From assembly GCA_039105265.1 (NCBI GenBank), contig JAPFFF010000053.1, positions 186,001 to 250,000 of the forward strand: 64,000 bases of DNA. Reading direction: 5' to 3'. Below are positions 1 through 10,158 of this stretch, in pieces. The stretch comes from Tritrichomonas musculus. Taxonomy: Eukaryota; Parabasalia; Tritrichomonadida; Tritrichomonadidae. The notes below the pieces were generated by a model. That model was not told the DNA's origin. It did not search any database and was given only the letters and a program-made list of their open reading frames with translations. Within the stretch, counting starts at the first letter, position 1. Every line of letters starts with the position of its first letter. Both the position numbers and the translations under genes were made by a program.

Positions 1-122
1 TTGTCTAGAAAATCGTTAGCATCTTTCGCCGTGAAACCATATCGTTTGGCTAACGGAACAAATTTAGATTTGCTCTTCCATGGATATTTTTTAAATAATT
101 CATCAAGCGTATTATAACTCAT
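1..122 (-). CDS. Polinton integrase, N-terminal end only (partial)
   Basis: A minus-strand frame starts with ATG at 122 and runs off the left edge after about 40 residues. The visible part begins MSYNTLDELFKKYPW and includes LAKRYGFTAKDANDFL. It resembles the short helical N-terminal region that precedes the rve catalytic core in Polinton integrases. The catalytic residues would lie outside the window. The gene starts only 21 bp beyond the stop of the neighbouring 319-residue gene on the same strand. The identification is a judgement from pattern and position, so confidence is moderate. Confidence 0.45.
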   Translation of the reverse strand, partial: MSYNTLDELFKKYPWKSKSKFVPLAKRYGFTAKDANDFLD

Positions 123-143
123 TTGATTTTAGATTAAACTAGC

Positions 144-1103
144 TTATGTATATAACATCTTATCAAATGGTAGGAATTGCATCTCTATACAAAATGATTC
201 GTTATCCGGAATTTTGATAGGGGTATTATATTCCCTACATGAATAAAACTCAATCCAAAATCTTTGGTCTGAAGAATTTAATTTATAATACTTTATTGGA
301 ACAAAATCAACATTAGAGTTACCAATATAATTATGTAATGATTGTTCAGCTATGGATGAATATACTTTGCATGAATGCCTATCCCAAACATTATCAAAAG
401 TAAGAACATCATCAAACTGATTTAGATACACATGCTTTTTATTCTGGTGTGGACCATCTCCAATATTAAATACTTCATCAAAATCCTGATTGGTTTTCTT
501 TAATTTTAGAGCTATACCAAACTCATCATCTTCATTTTCATTCCTAGGTGAAAATATTTTCTCATGGAAGCCATTTTTATCAAAATAACCATCTGATTGT
601 ATGTCTCTATCTACGACGTAATCATTTTGAACAAAATTAATTTTAGTGTTCTTCCATACATTAGATATATTCCATTTAATAGATTTATCAATAGCATCAA
701 AAAATCCTCTAAAATCCCCTTCAGTAGATATCCAATCAACAACAACAAAATCCCTTATTTCAAGATTGTCCTTATATCCTTGCATGGATAGCATGTTAAG
801 AATTTTTGTATTTGTGTTAGCTCCCTCAACTTCATTAAATGATTGCTTTTTATATTTGGCAATTGTTATAGTAAATTCAAGCTTCCTCCTTTTAGATATC
901 AGCCACATATTCCTAACACCAATAATAGATTCCCCTCTATTAGCTGTACACCATTCAGGAGGGAAATTAAAATAGTATCTATTGAATTTGTCTTTATCTT
1001 GTTGACCATCTTCTAGAAAGAATGCCGATTCGATAGGAATTGGTACTTGCTCATCTGTGATATTATCAATGGTTGGATGTAGTGATTTAAACCTACTATA
1101 CAT
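144..1103 (-). CDS. Polinton-encoded protein, 319 aa, possible minor capsid-type protein
   Basis: A single open frame of 319 residues on the minus strand, next to the partial integrase. It has no signal peptide or membrane segment. It is rich in aromatic and beta-prone segments, with hydrophobic strands separated by charged loops, and it ends EMQFLPFDKMLYT. That texture fits a beta-sandwich structural protein, and Polintons carry major and minor jelly-roll capsid proteins near the integrase. I do not recognise a specific signature, so 'minor capsid' is inference from position, size and composition. The frame looks whole. Codon use is less AT-extreme than the surrounding intergenic DNA. Confidence 0.5.
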   Translation of the reverse strand: MYSRFKSLHPTIDNITDEQVPIPIESAFFLEDGQQDKDKFNRYYFNFPPEWCTANRGESIIGVRNMWLISKRRKLEFTITIAKYKKQSFNEVEGANTNTKILNMLSMQGYKDNLEIRDFVVVDWISTEGDFRGFFDAIDKSIKWNISNVWKNTKINFVQNDYVVDRDIQSDGYFDKNGFHEKIFSPRNENEDDEFGIALKLKKTNQDFDEVFNIGDGPHQNKKHVYLNQFDDVLTFDNVWDRHSCKVYSSIAEQSLHNYIGNSNVDFVPIKYYKLNSSDQRFWIEFYSCREYNTPIKIPDNESFCIEMQFLPFDKMLYT

Positions 1104-1138
1104 TTATGATTCAATTAAAGATTTATTTTTGAGTAGGT

Positions 1139-1429
1139 ATCGGGTGTACATGAAGTGGTTGCATGAGTAGATGTATGTGATGAGATTTGGGAGATGATTG
1201 CATGAGTGGATGTGTGTGATGGTTGCATGAGTGGATGTGTGTGAGATGGGTTGCTTGAGATGGATTGCTGTAGGAGTATGCTAGATAGGTTGCATGAGAT
1301 GATTGCATGAGATGGGTTGCTTGAGATGATTGCATGAGATGATTGCATGAGATGGGTTGCTTGAGTGGATGTGTGTGATGTTTGTTTGAGATGGGTTGCT
1401 GTAGGAGTATGCTAGATAGGTTGGTATTA
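1139..1429. repeat. Minisatellite inside the Polinton end
   Basis: Imperfect tandem units built from GATTGCATGAGATGGGTTGC, TGAGTGGATGTGTGTGATG and CTGTAGGAGTATGCTAGATA recur with variable order. The tract is G-rich on the plus strand, in sharp contrast to the AT-rich flanks. The open frames that cross it on the minus strand are products of the repeat and not genes. It lies between the last Polinton gene and the terminal inverted-repeat block. Confidence 0.8.
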
Positions 1430-1694
1430 AGTAGTTATACATAGTGAAGGGGGGATAGATAACTAGTATAAGCAAATGAGGCTCTCCGTGTAGGGTGGCT
1501 GGGTGGGGGTTGCTTGGGGGGCTGTTTGGAGATATGGTTTATTATAGCGAGGGAGCTTTTCAAAGCGAGGGAGCTATAATATAAAACATCTCCAAAGTAC
1601 CTCAAATTATCGTCTCTTCAGGAAGCTTTCAAAGCCAGAGAGCCTCATTTGCTTATACTAGTTATCTATCCCCCCTTCACTATGTATAACTACT
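1430..1694. repeat. Inverted repeat at the Polinton terminus
   Basis: Two arms of about 56 bp (1430-1485 and 1639-1694) are inverted copies beginning AGTAGTTATACATAGTGAAG. They enclose about 150 bp that is partly GC-rich and contains GCGAGGGAGCT repeats. The bases outside the two arms (GTATTA left, GAACAT right) do not match, so the block is not a separate insertion with a target duplication. It is better read as the palindromic end of the Polinton. Confidence 0.7.
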
Positions 1695-2130
1695 GAACAT
1701 GTAAGAGGATTTTACTTTTTACTCCATTCAGAGCTTTTCAAGCGACATCGGTCATTAATAATCAATATGGATGAGACAATGCTCTCAGCGAAACGACGTT
1801 TCAAAGTACTTGTTAAAAAAGGATTATTACCACTTATACCAGAAGCGATGAAGCTTCCTCATTTTACAGGTTGTGTTTGTTTTTCTGCATCAGGTAAAGT
1901 GTTCAAACCTCTGATCATTTTGCCAAATAAGAAAACATTTAGAACTTTAGATGAATTTAAAGATTTTGCATATTTTGGGAGCACTATGGCAGGATGGATG
2001 ACTTTTAACACATTTACATATTTCACAATCTTATTAGTTTGTCAATTAAGTCATTATCGTTTAACACTACCCGATGATTTAAAAGATGAATCCATTCTTT
2101 TACTTGTTGATGGACATCCGTCCCGTTTTA

Positions 2131-3388
2131 TAGGGTGTCCAAAAAAATTTGAGCATCTCGATTTGTGATAAATGAAAATTATTTTTTTTCTTTTTAAAAT
2201 AAAGTTCAAATGTTGTTTTTATTGTGCTATTAAAAAATATCCCAGATATTAAATGTGTCAATAATTACGAACTGCAATTTATGGTAAAAACATAAACGTA
2301 TAGAAATTATAAACGTATTTATTATATTTTTTTTTTTGTGACTTAAGTATTTTTGATATATTTATGTTTAGAATATCCATGGAGCTGAACAATATATATT
2401 AAAATAATTAATGGAATTAACTATATTATATTATTTCTTTATAAATAAGTTATCAAGCCCACTTGATGATTAAAAGGTTAAGAAAAGTTCATTATATATT
2501 TTTCTGAATTGAATCACTCGTAAATTGATGATCGATCTATTAATCAACGAGACATAAAGATAATCAATTTTCAAAAAAAGGGAATTATTTGTTGCACAAT
2601 TAAGAATTAAAAAAAGTCATATGCTTTGTTTGGGTAGAATATTGGATTGTGAAAATTTGATTTTATTCACTTTTTAATGTCTGCTATTTTTCTCTCAAAA
2701 AGTGAAACGAAATCAGATTTTTTCGCAATTTTCCCAGCTCAAATTTTAATATTAAAATAAAACTATTCCGAATTTACAATCAGTAAGATGTGAAATTTAA
2801 ATTATAAAGATCATATCTTCATGCAATTATTTATTTGTTCTTGAAGGTCAACAAAATTCAATTTTGTTCAAAAATGCCAAAATTTAAAAAAATTGCCAAT
2901 TATTACTATTTTGGCAAAATAAAAGGACGTAGTTTTATATATATAATTTATTTGTTATATGAAGAATATTATTTAATAAAAAAAATTTACAGTTACTTAT
3001 TATTCATGCTAACAAGATTGCAAATATTTTGCCAAGCTTCCAAAAAATTTTTTTTGAATACAATACCAATAATTTTATTCAGAAATCAATAAACAAATGC
3101 ATTTATTTAATCTACTCATTAGTTTTATATAACATATATGTTTACATTTTTAAATATGTTTTATTTGCTCCATCAAATGAATCCTAATGAAAAAAATTTA
3201 ATTGTTTTCTCAAAAAATTCAATATTCAAAGATGCAAAGTTAAATGAATCATATTCAAATTAATATACAAGATTCTTGCTTAATTTTAATATTATATATA
3301 TTTTATTAATAAAAGTTATTAATAAATCAAAAATTATCTTTATATCTTTTATACAGATGTAGATGCTCAAATTTTTTTGGACACCCTA
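2131..3388. mobile_element. Non-autonomous TA-target MITE, 1258 bp
   Basis: The perfect 28-bp terminal inverted repeats begin TAGGGTGTCCAAAAAAATTT and are flanked on both sides by TA (2129-2130 and 3389-3390). The interior is AT-rich with no credible gene; the short open frame at 2835-3092 is low complexity. TIR style and TA target indicate a Tc1/mariner-type non-autonomous element. Its placement inside a transposase gene fixes its ends exactly, because removal restores the transposase frame. Confidence 0.85.
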
Positions 3389-3681
3389 TAATTTTACAGC
3401 CGCTCTTATATTATATTTATTTAATATTGACCTCGTTTTAATTCCGCCTTATACAAGCAGTAGTATATACTAGTCGGTTTCCGCTGGGCCTGTAGCCCAC
3501 GCGTCAACACGAACTAGTCAAAAAAGAAAAGAAAAAGAAAAGAAAAAAGAAAAAAGAAAAGAAAAGAAAAAAAATATTTTTGTTCTCACTACTGCTCCCC
3601 ATCAATGAAACGGCACAGGTACCCCACCCCACAACCGCCCATCTATGAAACGGCACAGGTACCTGCCCCGAGAAGCCTCTT

Positions 3682-4128
3682 TTATGGTGTGGCTTTGACT
3701 TGCTTTAGATAGTATTCAGTAAATGGTATATTTCCAGAGCCCTTTAATTGAAAATCGATACGATAAAAATCATATTCAAAATCTCTTTTTCTATTGGAAT
3801 CTCTAAGTTTATCTTCACCATATATTTCATCTAGTACTGCATATCCTTCACTATTATTAACTCTAACATAATGCTTCTTGTCATTTGAATCGTAAAATAT
3901 AAATAACATTTCCATATATAAACTTGCATATTCGACATATACAATTAATTTTTTAGAGCTAGTATCGTAAGAATACCAGCATAATTCTGGGATATCCTCA
4001 TAATATGATTTGTGAAATCCTGAATAAAATATTCTCCAATATAAGTCATCCAATAATGATGTAATATCGCTCTTTAAAGCTATTTCATCCTGTTTCAATA
4101 TTTTTTCGGCTAATATTAATTTGAACAA
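3682..4128 (-). CDS. Unknown 148-aa protein of the HNH element
   Basis: An open frame on the minus strand just inside the left TIR. It contains the string IPELCWYSYDTSSKKLIVY, and a run of aromatic beta-strand-like segments suggests a small globular domain. No family is recognised and no signal peptide or membrane segment is seen. Its start overlaps the end of the 77-aa frame upstream by 13 bp, so the two are probably expressed from one transcript. Confidence 0.55.
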   Translation of the reverse strand: MFKLILAEKILKQDEIALKSDITSLLDDLYWRIFYSGFHKSYYEDIPELCWYSYDTSSKKLIVYVEYASLYMEMLFIFYDSNDKKHYVRVNNSEGYAVLDEIYGEDKLRDSNRKRDFEYDFYRIDFQLKGSGNIPFTEYYLKQVKATP

Positions 4129-4349
4129 ATGAGTGTATTAGCAAACTCAAGGAGGTCATCAAAAGCTACAGTTGGATTTACGTATGACTCATATAATTTT
4201 TGCAAGGTAATCTCTTTATTCGAGAAGTTCCATATAGTTTTACTTAACCCATTAGTTAATCTTGCAACTTCCTTATCGATAATCATAGGTCTAAATTTAA
4301 AACTACCTTGTAATATTTGTATCTTGTGTGTACCTTTATCACTTGTCAT
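4116..4349 (-). CDS. Unknown 77-aa protein of the HNH element
   Basis: A short minus-strand frame starting MTSDKGTHKIQILQGSFKF, with an AT-rich leader shared divergently with the 87-aa gene at 4400. The C-terminal half (LQKLYESYVNPTVAFDDLL) looks helical. It overlaps the next gene by 13 bp. No family is recognised, and its reality is supported mainly by position inside an intact element. Confidence 0.45.
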   Translation of the reverse strand: MTSDKGTHKIQILQGSFKFRPMIIDKEVARLTNGLSKTIWNFSNKEITLQKLYESYVNPTVAFDDLLEFANTLICSN

Positions 4350-4399
4350 TTAAAAAACAAATAAAAAAGATTGTTGTTTATTTTTTTATTTTTATATAA

Positions 4400-4663
4400 A
4401 TGGCTTATAACATGACCATAAAAGAACGTATGAATATCCTCTATAAAATAGTATCTTACCTCTATGATTATAGATGTGAGACTAATGAGGGTGTATGTGA
4501 TATTTTAATTAATAAGATAAAAGAGTTAGCTGCTGAGTATTTCGAACCTGAAATTCTTAGTGTAATTATGAAAGATGGTGATTTGGAATTTATCGACAAA
4601 ATAGAACACTTTGCCTTTGAGTTCTTAGAGTACCAAATATCTAATCTGCCCTCGCATTTATAA
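4400..4663 (+). CDS. Unknown 87-aa helical protein of the HNH element
   Basis: A plus-strand frame with ATG at 4400, about 50 bp from the divergent 77-aa gene, so 4350-4399 is probably a two-way promoter. The protein is predicted mostly helical and acidic (ERMNILYKIVSYLYDYRC; EFIDKIEHFAFEFLEYQ). It ends 23 bp inside the convergent HNH gene, giving a tail-to-tail overlap. No family is recognised. Confidence 0.5.
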   Translation: MAYNMTIKERMNILYKIVSYLYDYRCETNEGVCDILINKIKELAAEYFEPEILSVIMKDGDLEFIDKIEHFAFEFLEYQISNLPSHL

Positions 4664-4976
4664 TTTTTGGCATGTTCCTACTATAGTTACTAGCAGTTGG
4701 TGTTACCCATCTTAAGTTGCTTAAATGGTAGTCAGCCCTATTCCTATTGATATGGTCTACCTCTGTTTTATGTCGTGGGTCATCATTAGGTATGAACTGT
4801 CTTGCTATAAGTACATGTTTCAAGTAGTAGTCGCCATTTAGACATACTCGTATATACCCCTTTATATGTTTTGCATCTTTGCATATAAAATGATTACTCT
4901 TACGTCTTATAGTAAAGGGGTACCTATTCAGTATCTCATAGTCGTTAGTAAAGCCTTTGAGTGGCACAAATGACAT
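4641..4976 (-). CDS. HNH endonuclease, 111 aa
   Basis: A minus-strand gene starting near the right TIR. It has an N-terminal strand-rich segment and a C-terminal HNH core containing EVDHINRNRADYHLSNLRWV, which matches the HNH_3 family seen in phage, Polinton and homing endonucleases (His of VDHIN, Asn of NR and LSNLRW). The N-terminal part with GYIRVCLNGDYYLKHVLIAR resembles the NUMOD4-like lead seen in such nucleases. The length is normal for a minimal HNH nuclease. Likely role: DNA cleavage in the element's own movement or homing. It is the only gene of the element with a recognisable enzyme domain. Confidence 0.85.
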   Translation of the reverse strand: MSFVPLKGFTNDYEILNRYPFTIRRKSNHFICKDAKHIKGYIRVCLNGDYYLKHVLIARQFIPNDDPRHKTEVDHINRNRADYHLSNLRWVTPTASNYSRNMPKIINARAD

Positions 4977-5799
4977 TTACATATAGAAAGAAATAGGTAC
5001 GAGATTCTCGGGGCAGGTACCTGTGCCGTTTCATAGATGGGCGGTTGTGGGGTGGGGTACCTGTGCCGTTTCATGGATGGTGGGCATTGAGGTGGGTGGG
5101 TGGGAATTAGGGGTGGGGCCCCTGTGCCGTTTCATTGATGGGGAGCAGTAGTGAGAACAAAAATATTTTTTTTCTTTTCTTTTCTTTTTTCTTTTTTCTT
5201 TTCTTTTTCTTTTCTTTTTTGACTAGTTCGTGTTGACGCGTGGGCTACAGGCCCAGCGGAAACCGACTAGTATATACTACTCAAGCCATATTTTACAAGC
5301 TTTCGATGTTGGACTTGCATCGCCGCTAAAAACATATTTTAAAGAATATCTAGTAGCTGAAAGCTTTGATGATTACATTGCTCATCGATCTTTTGAATTT
5401 AAACAAACAGCGAGAGAATTACGAAGATCAATGATTCGTTCATTCATAAATGCACTTCACAAATGTACAACAATAAATAATATTGAAAACGCATTTAAAA
5501 AAACAGGCATATGCCCTCTTGATGTTCAACAACCTTTAAACTCACAATATACAATAAGAAGAACAAATTGGAGCTCAGATAGTTTACTAAGAGAATATTG
5601 GCTTAATAGTCCTGAAGGATTAAAAGAACTTTTTATGAAAGAGAATAAGAGAGAAATCACTGCAGAAGATTATAATATCAATATTCATCAAATTGTTCAT
5701 GATTTAAAATTATCATCGATAGAGGATGGAAAAGCTTTATCTGATCTTCCTCCTCTTTTTGAAGAGTCTGAAAGTTCAATAGAAAAAATCATATTATAA

Positions 5800-6552
5800 A
5801 ATATTTTTGTCCAAATAATGTCAATATAATTATTAAATCAAAAAATAAATCCAAGTCAGAAGTGATATAACATTACAAAATCAATCAACTTCTTCATAAT
5901 TTCAAATAAAAATCAATCATATTCTTCAAAATATGTAAAATTTGAATTTCGGCGTATGAACTTTCAAATAGTGTGATACTGATATATAATATATATAATC
6001 AATTATATACTTTATTTTATTAAAAAAATCATAAGGCTAACGAATTATTTTTTGAAAAATCAATCTTTTTTAAAAACAAAAAATACGTTATTTTAGTTCT
6101 CGCACTTCTATAACAAATGGTACAATTTTTAAATGATTTACACTTCTAACTTTTTTAAATTGGAAAAAAAGCAAAATTCTTTTCATAAATTAGATATTAA
6201 ATTTCAGATATAGCTTGTACATATATTACTTCAATATAAATGATAAATGATAAAAATGTAGTAACTCGTAATAATATTTGGGAGAAAAAATGGGATTTAA
6301 TAATGGTTATAAATCTCAAAAATAGGAAGATTTTTTAGTATTTTTTGAATTTATCCATATCAAAAAGATGATATAAATGAGCCAAAATAACGTATTTTTA
6401 AAAATTTAATTTATATTTATCTCCATAAATAAAAAATATTTTTCAAAAACAATTTCAAAATTATATATATATATATAAGTATTATTTTTAAAATGGAAAA
6501 AATTGTTATACATCAATAATATAACCGTTTTTACATATTCATTTATATTAGA
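5800..6552. other. AT-rich spacer, no gene seen
   Basis: This follows the end of the pogo frame and probably holds the 3' end of that transposon. It contains TTCTCGCACTTCT at about 6094, a string that recurs in slightly changed form near 8596 and, inverted, near 17620. No open frame of coding character is seen. Confidence 0.6.
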
Positions 6553-6859
6553 CCTTTTTATAAAAAGAAATTTTTTTTGCGATAAAGAATACTTTTTAGC
6601 GATAATGATCACTTTTTCATAAAAATGAACTTTTTCACAAAAACGCAAAGCAATTAGAATTATTATTTAAAACCAATGTTATATGATTCTAGACAAGCAT
6701 ATAATATATTTTAGTTGTTATAAATTATGTTTTATCATTTTATTTTTAAGATATATAGATTCATTTGTTTAAGTGAAAAAGTTCTTTTTTTATGAAAAAG
6801 TAGACATTATCGCTAAAAAGTATACTTTATCGCAAAAAAAAATTTTTTTTATAAAAAGG
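6553..6859. repeat. Foldback repeat with 86-bp arms
   Basis: Arms at 6553-6638 and 6773-6859 are inverted copies, with GCGATAAAG and TTTTTAGCGATAAT strings, and enclose about 134 bp. Arm identity is high but not perfect. It is probably a degraded foldback or MITE. It ends 16 bp before the next element. Confidence 0.7.
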
Positions 6860-6874
6860 TTTATTTTATACATA

Positions 6875-8337
6875 TAGTTGGTGGACATAATTATGTTTTT
6901 GGGACATAATCATGTTTGCTCAACTTTTTGAATGGTACACAAAAATAAAACACATTTTTCTCAATACTTTTTAAAGATAATTTGATAATATTATATACTT
7001 TATTAATGTATTTTATGTACATCATTATTTAATTAAATGAGCTATTATATTTGTGATTTATATGAAATTTTGCCATTAATGTAAAAAAAAGTCAAAATGC
7101 TTATTTTATTCTCAATAATTGAAACTTGGGATTTAATAATAATATCATTAATTCATAATCAGTAATGATATAATTTTGTCAGATAATTGATATCTAAAAA
7201 CTTTCATATAAGAAAATTTTGATGCACAAAATAAAGTTAAAAATCATATCACTTTTTTGTTTTTTTCCAATAAAAAATAAAAACTTTTAAATTTTTATTT
7301 AAATATTTGATATAATGCATATAGTATAATGATATTGAAAGAATAAAATTGGCGGTTCTACTCAAGATCTATTACCTTAATGAAAAAGGGTAACTTCTGA
7401 AATAACTTAAAAAGACTTTCAATTTTAGACATTGAGAAATTATTTTCATTATTTTAATAGTTCTTCTATACTTACCTAATATTTATTGATTAATTGCTAT
7501 TTTTAATGCTATTATAATAGAAAAAATAAAAAAGTGTAATTTGTATATTTCTTAGAAAAACCTGAAATCTTGATGGACAACAATGATTTTTAGAGGATTA
7601 ATAATATATTTCATTGTATGTATTATCAAATAATGTAATTCTGAAATCATATCAATTATGCATGAGTGATTTATGAATGATTTTGAATGAAAAAAAGAAA
7701 AATGAAATTTTTCCAAGATTGATTCTTTTTCAACCATATTATTATATTTAATATATTATATGCATCATATAGATGATTAATACTGCATCTAATTTGAAAT
7801 AAAATAAACTCATTTTTCAAAATTAGTAATTTTGTATGAATGATTTTTGTCATATTTTGAAAACACTTTTTCTTTTTATATAATTATTATTTCAATAAAT
7901 TTTTTTCTAAAATATAATATATACATTATATTCTAAAATAATAACTATGTTAGAGCAAATTAAAACAACCTTTATTTAATGGTAAAAGCATGAAATGTGA
8001 TATGAAATGAGTTTTTTGATTAGTGAAATGAAAATGAAACCATTTTTTCTAATTATCTATTTTATTTCAATAAATAATAATGATACATTTTAATTATAGA
8101 TGAAAAGTAAATTATAATTTTTTTCAAATAATAAAAAAATATTCAGAAATTAAAAATTCGATATCATATTTATGATCAAATTTAGTTTGATAAAAGTGAA
8201 TGAAAATCGGGGAATAGAATGTATTCAATATGATATTAATTGTTCTACAATTGTTTTTTTAAAAGTCCAATTTGAATATATAGAAATGATGTGAAAACAT
8301 AATTATGTCTCCAAAACAGAATTATGTCCACCAACTA
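6875..8337. mobile_element. TA-target MITE, copy 1 (about 1.46 kb)
   Basis: The terminal inverted repeats read TAGTTGGTGGACATAATTAT inward, followed by imperfect extension, with TA at each end. It is nearly identical along its whole length to 26574-28422, apart from a 382-bp insertion in that copy. Short minus-strand frames at 7552-7737 and 7671-7853 are conserved between copies only because the copies are recent; they look non-coding. Tc1/mariner-type, non-autonomous. Confidence 0.85.
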
Positions 8338-9353
8338 TATATAAAATTATATGTTAAATTTTGACGCCAAATTTTTTGGCCAAGAACAATATGAGAGAAT
8401 TCTAATGTTACTAAAATAATATGACCAAAAATAAATTGAATCTTTATTATATTTTGAATTAACTTATTCTCAATTTTTTAAAACATTCATATTTTATTCC
8501 CATCCAAAAATAATCCATTAATATTTTGTAATTTTATTTTAAGCATAAATATATATTTATTTTTAAAATATTAATAAAATCTGAAATATGTTTTCAGCTC
8601 TCGCACCTCTAAGGATAATCCTTTTTAGCAACATTTTTTAAATTTACAACATAACTGTATTTTGGCCAAGCAAACTTTTTTGTGGAAAAAATATTTTTTT
8701 ATAAATATTTCAACTTTATCAATTGTTTTTTTATGAAAAAAGATGTTAAAAATACGTTATGACATTTATTTGTACGTTAAGTCGAATATTTTTTGGACAG
8801 AGTTTATTTATATGCCAATTTAAATATTTGTAATTGCTTTTCCAAATAAAACGATTTTTATAGTTCAGAATTGTAGACTCCATCTTTCTATAATTCCTTA
8901 TTGAAATCATTTGAATTTTCTTTAGTATCAATTAGTTTTTTCAATCTTAAAATGATAAATATAATAGTTAACTTCCAGAATTATTTGATAAGTGATAATA
9001 AATTTCATTAAACATGTTTAAAATTTATTTTTTATGTTATGTAAGATGTTTTTATTCCTTTTCAAAGCTATTTAAGATTTTATCATGAAATTTAAACCAA
9101 AACAGATAGTAAATGAAATTAAAATATTCTTATTTAAATACATATATTGGACATAAACATAAATTTACTTTTTATTTCTTTCATTTTATTACGAGATAAA
9201 TTGTCTCCAGAAAAGCAATAACAAGATAGGGCAAATACCGAAACACACCAGATGTTAAATTGCAACTACAATAGTTTTTTACAAGATACTTTTATATAAC
9301 TTGTCATAAAATCTTGATTGATGAATTTAATATCAATCTTCAAATCAGTCGAA
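8338..9353. other. AT-rich spacer, no gene seen
   Basis: Low-complexity AT-rich DNA. A string CTCTCGCACCTCTAAGG at about 8597 matches strings near 6094 and 17620. No coding frame, RNA gene or clear repeat boundary is seen. Confidence 0.6.
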
Positions 9354-10100
9354 ATCATGTGCAGTAATGCAGTTGCCTCCCGGACCAGCTCTAAATAACA
9401 CGATCATTTTTATCATAGTAAATGCATCTGAATCAAATTCTTTTATTTCCAATTCTTTTGTATCTTTTTCTATTTGAGAAAACACAGTTGAAAATTTTTC
9501 AAATTGGTTCATTATAAATTCATCAGTCCATTTTGGGTTGAGTATGCAATGCTGGCAAGGTACTTGGAAATGATATAATGTCGAATAGTATTTTGCTTGT
9601 CCACAATCGCATTCATTTTTATCAAATTTGGGTTAGCATTCTGTTTTTTGCTCTAAACTTAGAGTCGCTTTTTTTCTTAGTTTTTGAATATATTTTTTTT
9701 TAAATTGGATTCTGATGAATTTCTTATATTGTTAAATCCTTCCATTTTTTCTTTGCCACAAGCCCAACTCTTTTCATCATGCTAATCTTCTGTCTGCTGC
9801 AAATTCATTTAGAGATCTATGAAATGCTTCTGCATAATTATTAGTAGTTGGGATCTCTTTTAATACTCTACAAAATAATGGAGCATGAGCAAATCCATGA
9901 TCAATTTTTTCTCCTTTTGGTGTTATTCCTAATAAATTTCCGACTTTTATGAAACTAATTTCTGTTTTCTTGATATTTACATTTTTTTTCATTGTAATTT
10001 AATAAATCATCATAAACATTGTCACAAATTTTGAGTATTTCTCTTTAAACTCCTCATGAGTTTTGCAAAATATGATCTTCTTTAGTAGCAATCCAAGGGC
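9354..10100 (-). pseudogene. MULE transposase, decayed C-terminal part
   Basis: Read on the minus strand, pieces in several frames give a MULE-type C-terminus. THEEFKEKYSKF lies near 10045, and IPTTNNYAEAFHRSLNEF (a classic MULE motif following the DDE core) at about 9800-9855. A zinc-binding SWIM-like tail has NECDCGQAKYYSTLY and PCQHCILNP at 9540-9625. The longest open piece is 9777-9992. At least two frame changes and stops separate the pieces, so it is dead. It is not the same copy as the MULE at 58803, which is truncated before this region. Confidence 0.75.
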
Positions 10101-10126
10101 AGAACGGAAAACGACTAGTATATATA
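10097..10126. repeat. Relic terminus resembling the HNH-element TIR
   Basis: The string CGGAAAACGACTAGTATATA matches the right TIR tip of the 3459-5281 element (CGGAAACCGACTAGTATATA) at 19 of 20 positions. It sits exactly where the recognisable MULE coding sequence stops. It is probably the last trace of another insertion by that element family. Confidence 0.5.
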
Positions 10127-10158
10127 ACGTTTATAATTTTTTTCAAGAATTTTAATTT

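Larger units (their letters stand above)
1..1694 (-). mobile_element. Polinton/Maverick, one end (rest lies left of the window)
   Basis: Two adjacent minus-strand genes, the first with an integrase-like N-terminus and the second a structural-type protein, are followed by a minisatellite and a terminal sequence ending ACTACT at 1694. Immediately after 1694 an open pogo transposase frame begins, so 1694 is taken as the element's outer end. The terminus read inward (AGTAGTTATACATAG) starts with the same AGTAGT as two other elements in this window (3459-5281 and from 59927). Assignment to Polintons rests on the gene pair and on the known abundance of these elements in trichomonads. The part seen looks young. 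The other end and any target-site duplication are outside the window. Confidence 0.6.
3459..5281. mobile_element. Long-TIR element with HNH gene, 1823 bp, Polinton-like termini
   Basis: The terminal inverted repeats are more than 200 bp long, begin AGTAGTATATACTAGTCGG, and are flanked by a perfect 5-bp duplication CAAGC (3454-3458 and 5282-5286). Each TIR contains a GC-rich tip, a GAAAA/TTTTC purine tract and subterminal copies of CTGTGCCGTTTCAT. The right TIR holds an extra copy of that unit. Inside are four small genes, one encoding an HNH endonuclease. The long TIRs and AGTAGT tip resemble the Polinton ends in this window, but no polymerase, integrase or capsid gene is present. It could be a Polinton satellite or an independent small element. 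It looks whole and recent. Confidence 0.8.
1695..5799 (+). pseudogene. Pogo-like DDE_1 transposase, interrupted by two insertions and cut on the left
   Basis: Three coding pieces belong to one DDE_1 (pogo/Tigger branch of Tc1-mariner) transposase: 1695-2130, 3389-3458 and 5282-5799. The first has a catalytic-type NMDET motif at about 1764 and LLVDGHPSRF at about 2101. The last has SHILQAFDVG, typical of the DDE_1 C-terminus. A TA-flanked MITE (2131-3388) and a long-TIR element (3459-5281) sit inside the gene. Leaving both out, with one copy of each target duplication (TA and CAAGC), keeps one reading frame across the joints. The N-terminal DNA-binding part is missing because a Polinton end abuts at 1694. 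The frame then ends normally at 5799. The transposon is plainly inactive here. Confidence 0.85.

Noticed and set aside
1115-1475. Overlapping minus-strand open frames rich in Ser, His and Thr
   Set aside because: They arise from the tandem minisatellite and are open in several frames at once.
7552-7853. Short minus-strand frames conserved between two MITE copies (also 27241-27542)
   Set aside because: Conservation follows from recent duplication of the element; composition is low complexity and starts and lengths are not credible.
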